Below, piece by piece: positions 1 through 6,036 of a stretch of DNA of 9,879 nt (its first letter is position 1; each line of letters begins with the position of its first letter). The stretch spans positions 1-9,879 of the forward strand of contig CAMLNH010000070.1 of the NCBI GenBank assembly GCA_946481355.1, written 5' to 3'. The notes beneath the pieces were generated by a model that saw only the letters and a program-made list of their open reading frames with translations, had not been told where the DNA came from and searched no databases. The DNA comes from an uncultured Curvibacter sp. (GTDB lineage: Bacteria > Pseudomonadota > Gammaproteobacteria > Burkholderiales > Burkholderiaceae). A program made the position numbers and the translations under genes.

Positions 1-272
1 GGAACAGGCCGCCGTCGATCACCGTCACCTGCACCGCCGGGTTGCGGATCGCCATGGCCACGCTGGGCGACCTGAGCGATGACGAGGATCTGCGGGCCTT
101 CCAGGATGCGGTGTTCGCGCAGGACAAACCCATTGTCGAATCGCAACAGCCCCGGCGCCTGCCCATTGGCAAGGACGGCGCCATTGCCGAAGTGCACGGT
201 CCTGCCGACCGCATGTCCAGCGCCTACCGCCGTTATCTGGCCCGCACCGGCGTCTCGCTGGGTGTGTGCTGA
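1..272 (+). CDS. C-terminal part of a probable Rieske-type ring-hydroxylating oxygenase (5' truncated by window)
   Basis: The reading frame is open from base 3 to the TGA at 270-272 and gives about 89 residues. The Rieske cluster and iron-binding residues would lie upstream of the window, so the call rests on the tail only. That tail (DKPIVESQQPRRLPI, then an AEVHGPAD-like stretch, then SSAYRRYLARTG) resembles the ending of aromatic ring-hydroxylating dioxygenase alpha subunits and related Rieske monooxygenases. Such enzymes are cytoplasmic and insert oxygen using electrons from a reductase partner. The gene ends about 90 bp before the sigma-factor gene, with an apparent new promoter between them, so it is probably a separate transcription unit. 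The Bordetella alcaligin operon also contains a Rieske-type gene, alcE, so a link to the siderophore pathway is possible but unproven. No ATG inside this segment is a convincing start. Confidence 0.55.
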   Translation, partial: NRPPSITVTCTAGLRIAMATLGDLSDDEDLRAFQDAVFAQDKPIVESQQPRRLPIGKDGAIAEVHGPADRMSSAYRRYLARTGVSLGVC

Positions 273-299
273 CACCTTGGGTGCGCTGGATCTGTGTCA

Positions 300-326
300 T
301 TGATGTTAATGATTCGCATTTATACT
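300..326 (+). promoter_or_regulatory. Fur-box-like operator overlapping a candidate sigma70 promoter of the sigma-factor gene
   Basis: Bases 305-323 match 12 of 19 positions of the classical Fur consensus GATAATGATAATCATTATC, including an unbroken AATGAT core and a CATT half-site. The region is AT-rich against a GC-rich background. TATACT at 321-326 fits a -10 box (5 of 6), and TTGATG at 300-305 is a weak -35 with a short 15-bp spacer. A Fur dimer here would cover the -10 box and block transcription of the downstream sigma/anti-sigma genes under iron-replete conditions, as is known for fecIR-type systems. The start of transcription and Fur binding are inferred. Confidence 0.65.
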
Positions 327-361
327 GACGAGGATTGACCAACTGAAACCACTTCCTCTCA

Positions 362-961
362 ATGCCTGTGCGCAGACGGATTCCGTCATCACATGGGCAT
401 GGCCCCTCCGTGCTTGAGCGCTACTACCAAGAGCTGCTGAATTTCTGTTCCCGCACGGTGCGCAGCCGGGAGGCCGCAGTCGACGTCGTGCAGGAAACCT
501 ATGCACGCGTCCTGGCGCTCCAACACTCAGGCCAGTCCGTGGCTGAACCCCGGGCGTTGCTGTACCGCACGGCGCGCAATCTTCAGATCGATCTGCACCG
601 CCGCAGCGAGGTGCGTGGCGAGACAGCAGACCCGGATGCGGAAGCCGCCGAGCTTGACCAGCTGGCAGCACCCCGGGCCTGCGAGCCGGATGCGGTCGCC
701 TCTTCGACGCAAGGTGTCAACGCACTGCTGGCCACCATCGACGCCTTGCCGCTGCGTTGCCGGGAGGCCTTCATCCTCCACAAGTTCGACGGACTGCCAC
801 ATGCGGAGGTGGCCGAACAGATGGGCATTTCGCGCAAGATGGTCGAGCAGCATGTCAAGCTGGCCATGGACGCTTGCAGGCGTTGCATGGCCTCACTGGA
901 CGGGTCGGCAGATGCAGCCAAGGTGCCGGCGCTTCGTCGGCGAAAACCGGCACGCGAATGA
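362..961 (+). CDS. FecI-family ECF RNA polymerase sigma factor
   Basis: A 199-residue ECF sigma factor of the iron-starvation (FecI) type, predicted to direct RNA polymerase to iron-uptake promoters when released by its FecR partner. Region 2 spans about residues 17-82, with the DVVQETYARVL core-binding segment and ALLYRTARNLQIDLHRR. Region 4 spans about 115-175, with LPLRCREAFILHKFDGLPHAEVAE leading into the helix-turn-helix MGISRKMVEQHVKLAM. Length is slightly above the usual 165-180 because of a short basic N-terminus and a basic tail. The ATG at 362 is the first in-frame start, but no good Shine-Dalgarno sequence precedes it (CTTCCTCTCA), so translation may be weak or the start may differ. 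It is followed by the anti-sigma gene and then the receptor, the standard order of cell-surface signalling modules. The Fur-like site upstream predicts iron repression. Confidence 0.93.
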   Translation: MPVRRRIPSSHGHGPSVLERYYQELLNFCSRTVRSREAAVDVVQETYARVLALQHSGQSVAEPRALLYRTARNLQIDLHRRSEVRGETADPDAEAAELDQLAAPRACEPDAVASSTQGVNALLATIDALPLRCREAFILHKFDGLPHAEVAEQMGISRKMVEQHVKLAMDACRRCMASLDGSADAAKVPALRRRKPARE

Positions 962-980
962 ACAGGCCTGTTCCTCTGGT

Positions 981-1019
981 CGCCCGGCATGGGGTTTGAG
1001 CCGGCTGGTGCGTCTACAT
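981..1019 (+). promoter_or_regulatory. Candidate FecI-type sigma promoter, copy 1 (before the anti-sigma gene)
   Basis: This 39-bp stretch aligns without gaps to 2153-2191 in front of the receptor gene, with 29 of 39 positions identical. The identity falls in two blocks, CAT-N-GGGTTT (988-997) and TGGTGCGTCTACAT (1006-1019), separated by a diverged 8-bp spacer of equal length. Two conserved boxes around a variable spacer are what a sigma-factor promoter looks like. The CGTCTAC box resembles the CGT-containing -10 elements known for iron-starvation sigma factors. Transcription would begin just after about 1020, close to the anti-sigma ATG at 1041. Function is inferred from the repeat. Confidence 0.6.
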
Positions 1020-1040
1020 CCAAGAGCCCCTCACCACGTC

Positions 1041-2108
1041 ATGAGCCACCCCCAGCCAGCTCCCATGCCAGCCAACACCTCCGCAGATACGGACGATGTC
1101 GCTCTGGACTGGTTCGTTCGCCGAGCAGGCGGGTCGTTCGACGCTGCGGACGAGGCAGCGCTTGGGTCCTGGCTGGCGGCGGACGTTGCCCATGCAGCGG
1201 CTTTTGCACGGTATCAAGACGATTGGCGCATCCTCGACGCCTTGCCGGCAGACGGTGTGCGCACACTGAAGCAGAACCTGGCCCATGACAGGTCGGCCTT
1301 GGCCCGTGCCACACCACGCAAAAGCGCCTGGTGGCGGGGGCATTCCCTGTGGCCCCTCCGGACGGCGGTGGCTGGTGTGGTGCTCACGGTGGCCTGCGGG
1401 GGCTACCTGGCCTGGAGCCACTGGCTGCAGCAACCGGTGTACACGCAGCAGTTCGCCACCAAGAGAGGGCAGCAGCTGGAGGTGACCTTGCCGGAGGGAA
1501 GCCATCTGCGGCTGGACACACTGACCAATGTCGCGGTGGCGTTCTTTCGCGGGCGCCGAGAGGTCCGATTGCCGAAGGGACAGGCTGTGTTCCAGGTCCA
1601 GGGTGATTCGGCTCGTCCGTTTGACGTATTGGCCGGTCCGCTGCGCATCACCGTCGTCGGCACCCGGTTTTCCGTGCGCTACACGCCCGACGTGCCAGGC
1701 CGCGAAGGCGTGCAGGTTGCCGTCGAAGAGGGGCGTGTGCGGGTGGCGCGTGCGACACCGACCGAAGGCGCGCCGTCGCATGTCGAGCTGGTCGCGGGGC
1801 AACAAGTCACCAGCGACACATCCGGCCTGCTGGGGGCCGTGTCCGCGGTGCCCGCCACAGGCATCGCACCCTGGCGTGAGAGTCGTGTGAGCTTCGACGA
1901 CGTGCGGCTGGACCAGGTGCTGGCGGAGTTCGGACGCTATGGCCCGGTGCATCTGAGTGTTCGCGAGCCCGCAGTCGCCGCGATGCGCGTGACCGGCACC
2001 TTCGACCTGCGTCGGCTGGACAACTTCGCTCATCTCCTGCCCTGGGTTCTGCCCGTGCAACTGCGCAAGGGAGAGGAGGGCGTCGAGGTGGTTCGCGCTG
2101 CGCGGTAG
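1041..2108 (+). CDS. FecR-family inner-membrane anti-sigma regulator
   Basis: A 355-residue FecR-type protein that would hold the sigma factor at the membrane and relay the signal from the loaded receptor in the periplasm. In order: a cytoplasmic N-terminal DUF4880-like region (about 18-60, ALDWFVRRAGG, then an AALGSWLAADVAHAAAFARY-type segment), a single membrane helix (about 106-126), a periplasmic FecR domain (about 132-260, with VTLPEGSHLRLDT, a REVRLPKGQAVFQV segment and VVGTRFSVRY), and a C-terminal STN-like/DUF4974 region (about 280-350, SFDDVRLDQVLAEFGRY). The start is uncertain. ATG 1041 has no clear ribosome-binding site, ATG 1065 is in frame and would remove eight residues, and GTG 1008 and TTG 996 lie inside the apparent promoter. 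The promoter position favours 1041 or 1065. The gap to the sigma gene is 79 bp, longer than in tightly coupled fecIR pairs. Confidence 0.93.
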   Translation: MSHPQPAPMPANTSADTDDVALDWFVRRAGGSFDAADEAALGSWLAADVAHAAAFARYQDDWRILDALPADGVRTLKQNLAHDRSALARATPRKSAWWRGHSLWPLRTAVAGVVLTVACGGYLAWSHWLQQPVYTQQFATKRGQQLEVTLPEGSHLRLDTLTNVAVAFFRGRREVRLPKGQAVFQVQGDSARPFDVLAGPLRITVVGTRFSVRYTPDVPGREGVQVAVEEGRVRVARATPTEGAPSHVELVAGQQVTSDTSGLLGAVSAVPATGIAPWRESRVSFDDVRLDQVLAEFGRYGPVHLSVREPAVAAMRVTGTFDLRRLDNFAHLLPWVLPVQLRKGEEGVEVVRAAR

Positions 2109-2152
2109 CGGGCTCCCAGGGACGAGGCGTTCGCTGCGCCAAATTTCTGTTG

Positions 2153-2191
2153 CGCCTGACATAGGGTTTCGCCAACTTGGTGCGTCTACAT
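2153..2191 (+). promoter_or_regulatory. Candidate FecI-type sigma promoter, copy 2 (before the receptor gene)
   Basis: This is the second copy of the two-block sequence at 981-1019: CAT-N-GGGTTT at 2160-2169 and TGGTGCGTCTACAT at 2178-2191 with the same spacer length. It lies 41 bp before the receptor ATG, where a FecI-type sigma factor is expected to act, since receptor genes are the classical targets. Transcription probably starts a few bases after 2191. As no other convincing promoter is seen before the biosynthetic genes, it may serve the receptor and everything downstream. Assignment to this sigma factor is inferred from position and repeat. Confidence 0.68.
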
Positions 2192-2210
2192 GAGAAGGAT
2201 TCTTATTTAT
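2192..2210 (+). promoter_or_regulatory. Possible second Fur-box-like sequence at the receptor transcription start
   Basis: The AT-rich GAGAAGGATTCTTATTTAT matches about 11 of 19 positions of the Fur consensus and has a partly palindromic GAGAA/TTCTT core. It abuts the -10-like box of the candidate sigma promoter, so a repressor here would block initiation directly. The match is weak and could be an initially transcribed AT-rich region. Confidence 0.35.
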
Positions 2211-2232
2211 CTTTCTTCTGGAGACCGCGCGC

Positions 2233-4620
2233 ATGCCCCGTTCACGCATCCACCTACCCTCGATGGCCCTGGTTTGGGCCCTCGGAAGCCCGGTGGCCCA
2301 TTCCCAAGATCCCGCCACCATGCGGGCATCCACGCCGGTGCAGATCCAGATCGCGGGTCAGCCGCTGGCCAAGGCGCTCAATGAGCTGGCACAGCAGGCC
2401 CGGATCGAACTGATGGTCCAGCCATCGCTGGTGGCGGACAGGACGGCACCGGAAGTGTCCGGGCGCCTGACGCCCCAAGCCGCTCTGGACCGGTTGCTGG
2501 TGGGCAGCGGCCTGGTGGCGACGATGGAGCGAGGTGCCTTTGTGGTCATGGCGGCTTCGGCGAGATCGAGCGAAGCCAGTCTTCCTACGGTGACCGTGCG
2601 TGCCGGTGCCGAGACCGCCACCAGTCCGGGGTTCGGCTACATCGCCAGGCGCAGTGCGTCCGGGACCAAGACCGACACCCCCATCGTCGAGACGCCGCAG
2701 TCCATTTCGGTGGTGACCAAGCAGCAGCTCGAAGACCAGAAGCCACGCAGCATTCCGGAGGCGCTCAACTATTCCCCGGGCGTTTTCACCGGCCTCGTGG
2801 GCTCGTCCAATCGCTACGACTATGTGGCCCTTCGGGGCTTCAAGGACAGCAGCGTGGACAGCACGCAGCTCGACGGTCTGCGCATGCTCAGCGACCAGGG
2901 CAGCTACACGTCCATGCAGGTCGATCCCTTCTTTCTGGAACGCATCGACGTGTTGCGCGGGCCCGCCTCCGTGCTGTACGGGCGTGCGTCGCCCGGTGGT
3001 CTGGTGGCGCTCACGAGCGCCACGCCGCTGTACCAGCCGTTCCATCAGGTTCAGCTCACCACGGGCAACCGACATCGGCAGGAGGCCACGATCGATCTTT
3101 CGGGGCCGGTCGACAAGGACGGTGCGTTGGCTTTCCGGGTGGCCGGTCTGGTCCGCTCGCTGGACTCACAGTTCAACACCGTCAAGGAGCAGCGCCAAGC
3201 CCTGGCTGCGTCGCTGGAAGCCCACCCTTCAGATGCCACGCGGGTGCTGCTCCAGGCGTATGTGCAGAACGACCCGGAGGGCAGCTACCACAGCGGTGTC
3301 CCGGCCGACGCCAGCCTCAACACCAGCCACAACGGTCGGTTGATATCGCGGTACTTCTTTGATGGCGACCCCAGCGTCGAGAAGTTCCGGCGCCAGCAGC
3401 GATTCCTGGGCTACCAGCTCGAACACACCTTCAACGACCAATGGAAATTCCGGCAGAACTTCCGCAACGTTTCGGCAGACACCACGCTGCGGCAGATCTA
3501 CGGCTACGGCTGGGCCAGCGCCAACGAGCTGACACGCTACTACGCAGGCGCAGACGAATCGACCAGCGGCAACACCATCGACAACCAGCTGGAAGGCCGC
3601 TTCCAGACGGGGGCGCTCACCCACACCTTCCTGACCGGGCTGGACCACCAGAGGCGGCGGGTCAGCGGGCATTGGGCATCAGGAAGTGCGTTGCCGATCA
3701 ACGTGTTCAACCCCAGCTATGGCGACCCGGGACTGACGGGGGTGACCAGCGACCCCATTGACCGTCGTCTGGAACAGACGGGTGTCTATCTGCAGAACCA
3801 GGCGGCACTGGACCGCTGGCGGTTCACCCTGGGAGGGCGCCTGGACAAGGCAGAAGTGTCCAACCAGTACGGCACGGGCCAGCCTGCCCAATGGAGTGGT
3901 TCCAAGTTCACCAAGCGTGCCGGTCTTGTGTACCTGTTCGACAACGGCCTGGCGCCGTATCTGGGCTACTCGGACGGCTTCAATCCGAGCCTTCGCACCG
4001 ACCAGCAGGGCAACAACCTCCCGCCGGCCGAAACCCGGCAGGTGGAGGCGGGGGTTCGCTACCAGCCCAAGGACTCAAGCACCATGCTGTCGGCGGCGGT
4101 GTACGACCTGATCCAGAAGCATGTGGCCACGCGCCCCGTGGGTGTCTTCTACTACGAACCCACGGGGAAGGTGCGTTCGCGAGGTCTGGAGCTGGAGGCC
4201 CGCACGCGGGTGAGCAAACAGGTGTCGGTGCTGGCGAGCTACACCTTCACCGACATGAAGTTCCTCGAATCGTCGGATGGCTTCACCGGGAACACGCCGT
4301 ACCAGGCACCCCGTCACATGGCCTCGGTCTGGGGCGACTGGAACTTCCAGCCGGGCTACACCATGGGCGTCGGGATGCGCCACGTGGGATCCAGCTGGGT
4401 CGACAACGCCAACAGCCTCAAGGTGCCGCCTCACACGCTGGTCGACCTGATGTTTCGCGTCGACCTGGCGCAATGGAGCGCTTCGTTCAGGGGCGCCAAT
4501 CTGCGCCTGGGTGTCAACAACCTGTTTGACAAAGCCTATGTGGCCTCGTGCTACAGCCCCCAGTACTGCTATTGGGGCGACGCCCGCAGCGCCACCGCGA
4601 CCTTGACCTATGAGTGGTAG
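2233..4620 (+). CDS. TonB-dependent siderophore receptor with N-terminal STN signalling domain
   Basis: A 795-residue outer-membrane transducer-receptor for a ferric siderophore, energised by TonB. A signal peptide covers about residues 1-24 (MALVWALGSPVAHS). An STN domain follows at about 37-107 (QIAGQPLAKALNELAQQARI through GAFVVM), the part that contacts FecR. A TonB-box-like LPTVTVRA is at 117-124. The plug is at about 149-262, with ETPQSISVVTKQQLEDQ, VALRGFKDSS and VLRGPASVLYGRASPGG. The 22-strand barrel fills the rest and ends in TYEW, with the terminal aromatic residue typical of outer-membrane proteins. Overall it belongs to the hydroxamate receptor group that includes FauA, FhuE and FoxA. 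The start is supported by GGAG at 2220-2223, nine bases before the ATG. Linkage to siderophore biosynthesis suggests it imports the locus's own product. The STN domain fits the sigma/anti-sigma pair upstream. Confidence 0.95.
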   Translation: MPRSRIHLPSMALVWALGSPVAHSQDPATMRASTPVQIQIAGQPLAKALNELAQQARIELMVQPSLVADRTAPEVSGRLTPQAALDRLLVGSGLVATMERGAFVVMAASARSSEASLPTVTVRAGAETATSPGFGYIARRSASGTKTDTPIVETPQSISVVTKQQLEDQKPRSIPEALNYSPGVFTGLVGSSNRYDYVALRGFKDSSVDSTQLDGLRMLSDQGSYTSMQVDPFFLERIDVLRGPASVLYGRASPGGLVALTSATPLYQPFHQVQLTTGNRHRQEATIDLSGPVDKDGALAFRVAGLVRSLDSQFNTVKEQRQALAASLEAHPSDATRVLLQAYVQNDPEGSYHSGVPADASLNTSHNGRLISRYFFDGDPSVEKFRRQQRFLGYQLEHTFNDQWKFRQNFRNVSADTTLRQIYGYGWASANELTRYYAGADESTSGNTIDNQLEGRFQTGALTHTFLTGLDHQRRRVSGHWASGSALPINVFNPSYGDPGLTGVTSDPIDRRLEQTGVYLQNQAALDRWRFTLGGRLDKAEVSNQYGTGQPAQWSGSKFTKRAGLVYLFDNGLAPYLGYSDGFNPSLRTDQQGNNLPPAETRQVEAGVRYQPKDSSTMLSAAVYDLIQKHVATRPVGVFYYEPTGKVRSRGLELEARTRVSKQVSVLASYTFTDMKFLESSDGFTGNTPYQAPRHMASVWGDWNFQPGYTMGVGMRHVGSSWVDNANSLKVPPHTLVDLMFRVDLAQWSASFRGANLRLGVNNLFDKAYVASCYSPQYCYWGDARSATATLTYEW

Positions 4621-4642
4621 GCGCATGCCCCGCTGAGCCCTC

Positions 4643-4663
4643 GGCCGTAGGGAGTCGACGGCC
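4643..4663 (+). other. Small GC-rich hairpin in the receptor-hydroxylase gap
   Basis: GGCCGT (4643-4648) and ACGGCC (4658-4663) can form a perfect 6-bp stem around a 9-base loop. There is no following T-run, so this is not a standard intrinsic terminator. It could modestly affect read-through or mRNA stability between receptor and biosynthetic genes, or mean nothing. The rest of 4621-4712 shows no Fur-box-like or CGTCTAC-type promoter sequence. Confidence 0.25.
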
Positions 4664-4697
4664 CGTCATGCGCCTCGCCTCAGCGCATCAATTCATC

Positions 4698-4703
4698 AGG
4701 GAG
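4698..4703 (+). promoter_or_regulatory. Ribosome-binding site that decides the hydroxylase start
   Basis: AGGGAG ends nine bases before the GTG at 4713. The upstream in-frame ATG at 4668 has a similar AGGGAG (4649-4654), but 13 bases away and within a hairpin loop. Spacing and the expected N-terminal position of the FAD-binding motif favour GTG 4713. Confidence 0.65.
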
Positions 4704-4712
4704 TTGTTGGAA

Positions 4713-6026
4713 GTGAACACAGATATCTACGACTTTGTGGGGATCGGTCTTGGACCTTTCAATCTGGGCCTGGCCTGCCTTGCGGAGCCCCTCACAGACG
4801 TGAAGGCGGTCTTTCTTGAGCGCAGTGCGGAGTTCAACTGGCATCCCGGCATGCTGATCGATGACACCACGCTCCAGAACCCATTTCTGGCGGATCTGGT
4901 CAGCATGGCGGACCCGACAAGTGCCTTCAGCTATTTGAACCACTGCAAGGAAGAGGGCAAGCTCTATTCCTACTACTTCCGCGAGAGCTTCTATCTCACG
5001 CGGGCCGAGTACAACGCGTATTGCCGCTGGGCGGCGGCGCGCCTGACCAACGCCCGCTTCGAGTGCGATGTCCAGGCGCTGGCCTACGACCCAGATCATG
5101 GCTGCTACGTGGTCAGCGGCGTGCAGGGGGCGCAGCGCGAGCCTTTCCGGATGCGCTGTCGAAAGCTCGTGCTGGGCGTGGGGACCAGGCCGCAGCTTCC
5201 GCCGTGCTGCGCCGCTGACGGGCACCGCTTTCTCCACACGGCCGACTACATCGCGAGCAAGCAGCAGCTGCAGGAGAAGCGATCCATCACCATCGTCGGC
5301 AGCGGTCAAAGCGCTGCGGAGGTGTTCCACGACCTGCTCAAGGAGGCCGACGAGCACGACTACCACCTGACCTGGATCACCCGTTCGCCGCGCTTCTTCC
5401 AGATGGAGACCACCAAGCTCACGCTGGAGATGTTCTCGCCGGACTACATCGACTACTTCTACCACCTGGAAGAGGGCAAGAAGGATCGCATCGTCCGCAC
5501 CCAGAGCTGCCTCTACAAGGGTGTCAACGCCAGCCTCATCAACAAGATCTACGACCTGCTGGACGACCGGCGCCGGCAAGGGCGGTTGCGTGCGCATCTC
5601 CTCACCAACTGCGAGTTGCAGGCCTGCCGCTACGACGCGGGCGAAGGGCGGTACGACATCGAATTCCAGCAACTCGACAGCGAAAAGCGCTACGCCCATC
5701 GCAGCGAGGGCTTGATCTTTGCCACCGGCTACAGGGAAAACATTCCGGCCTTCGTGGAGGGCATCCGACATCGGCTGCACTGGGACGGGCGAGGCCGGTA
5801 CCGGCTCGCCCGCAACTACACCGCCGACATCAACGGCGACGAAATCTTTGTTCAGAACGCGGGACAACACACCCATGGCATGACCAACCAGGACCTGGGC
5901 ATGAGCTGCTATCGCAACTCCTACATCCTGCGCGAGCTCACTGGTGTAGAGCACTACAAGATCGAGCGGCGGGTTGCCATCCAGGACTTCGCAGTGCCGT
6001 CCACCGCGGACTTTGTTCTGCTTTGA
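4713..6026 (+). CDS. Siderophore N-hydroxylase (lysine/ornithine/diamine N-monooxygenase, AlcA/IucD/RhbE family)
   Basis: A 437-residue flavin-dependent N-hydroxylating monooxygenase that would use NADPH and O2 to convert a primary amine (putrescine, cadaverine, lysine or ornithine) to the hydroxylamine, the first step of hydroxamate siderophore synthesis. Visible motifs are the FAD-binding GIGLGPFNLGLA at residues 10-21, the NADPH-binding VGSGQSAAEV at 195-204, and the substrate-side FATGY at 336-340. The ending QNAGQHTHGMTNQDLGMSCYRNS resembles family members. I chose GTG 4713 because it has a well-spaced AGGGAG and puts the FAD motif at residue 10, as in IucD and AlcA. ATG 4668 would add 15 residues. 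With an AlcC-type synthetase downstream, a diamine substrate is the best guess. The stop codon overlaps the ribosome-binding site of the MFS gene, implying co-translation. Confidence 0.92.
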   Translation: MNTDIYDFVGIGLGPFNLGLACLAEPLTDVKAVFLERSAEFNWHPGMLIDDTTLQNPFLADLVSMADPTSAFSYLNHCKEEGKLYSYYFRESFYLTRAEYNAYCRWAAARLTNARFECDVQALAYDPDHGCYVVSGVQGAQREPFRMRCRKLVLGVGTRPQLPPCCAADGHRFLHTADYIASKQQLQEKRSITIVGSGQSAAEVFHDLLKEADEHDYHLTWITRSPRFFQMETTKLTLEMFSPDYIDYFYHLEEGKKDRIVRTQSCLYKGVNASLINKIYDLLDDRRRQGRLRAHLLTNCELQACRYDAGEGRYDIEFQQLDSEKRYAHRSEGLIFATGYRENIPAFVEGIRHRLHWDGRGRYRLARNYTADINGDEIFVQNAGQHTHGMTNQDLGMSCYRNSYILRELTGVEHYKIERRVAIQDFAVPSTADFVLL

Positions 6027-6036
6027 GGTGCCCGGC

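Noticed and set aside
261..283. Short inverted repeats after the Rieske-type gene (GGTGT/ACACC and CACC/GGTG) as a terminator
   Set aside because: Stems are only 4-5 bp, mutually exclusive, and not followed by a T-run.
1014..2333. Minus-strand open frame (439 codons) opposite the anti-sigma gene
   Set aside because: No family resemblance, no ribosome-binding site, and it spans the promoter region between anti-sigma and receptor genes.
2190..2384. Alternative + frame beginning at the ATG in the CTACATGAG sequence before the receptor
   Set aside because: It lies in the promoter/leader, lacks a ribosome-binding site, and out-of-frame overlap with a clear signal peptide and STN domain makes it a shadow.
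4668..4712. ATG 4668 as the hydroxylase start
   Set aside because: Its ribosome-binding site is 13 bases away and it would add 15 residues ahead of the FAD motif that family members normally have near residue 10. It is kept only as an alternative.
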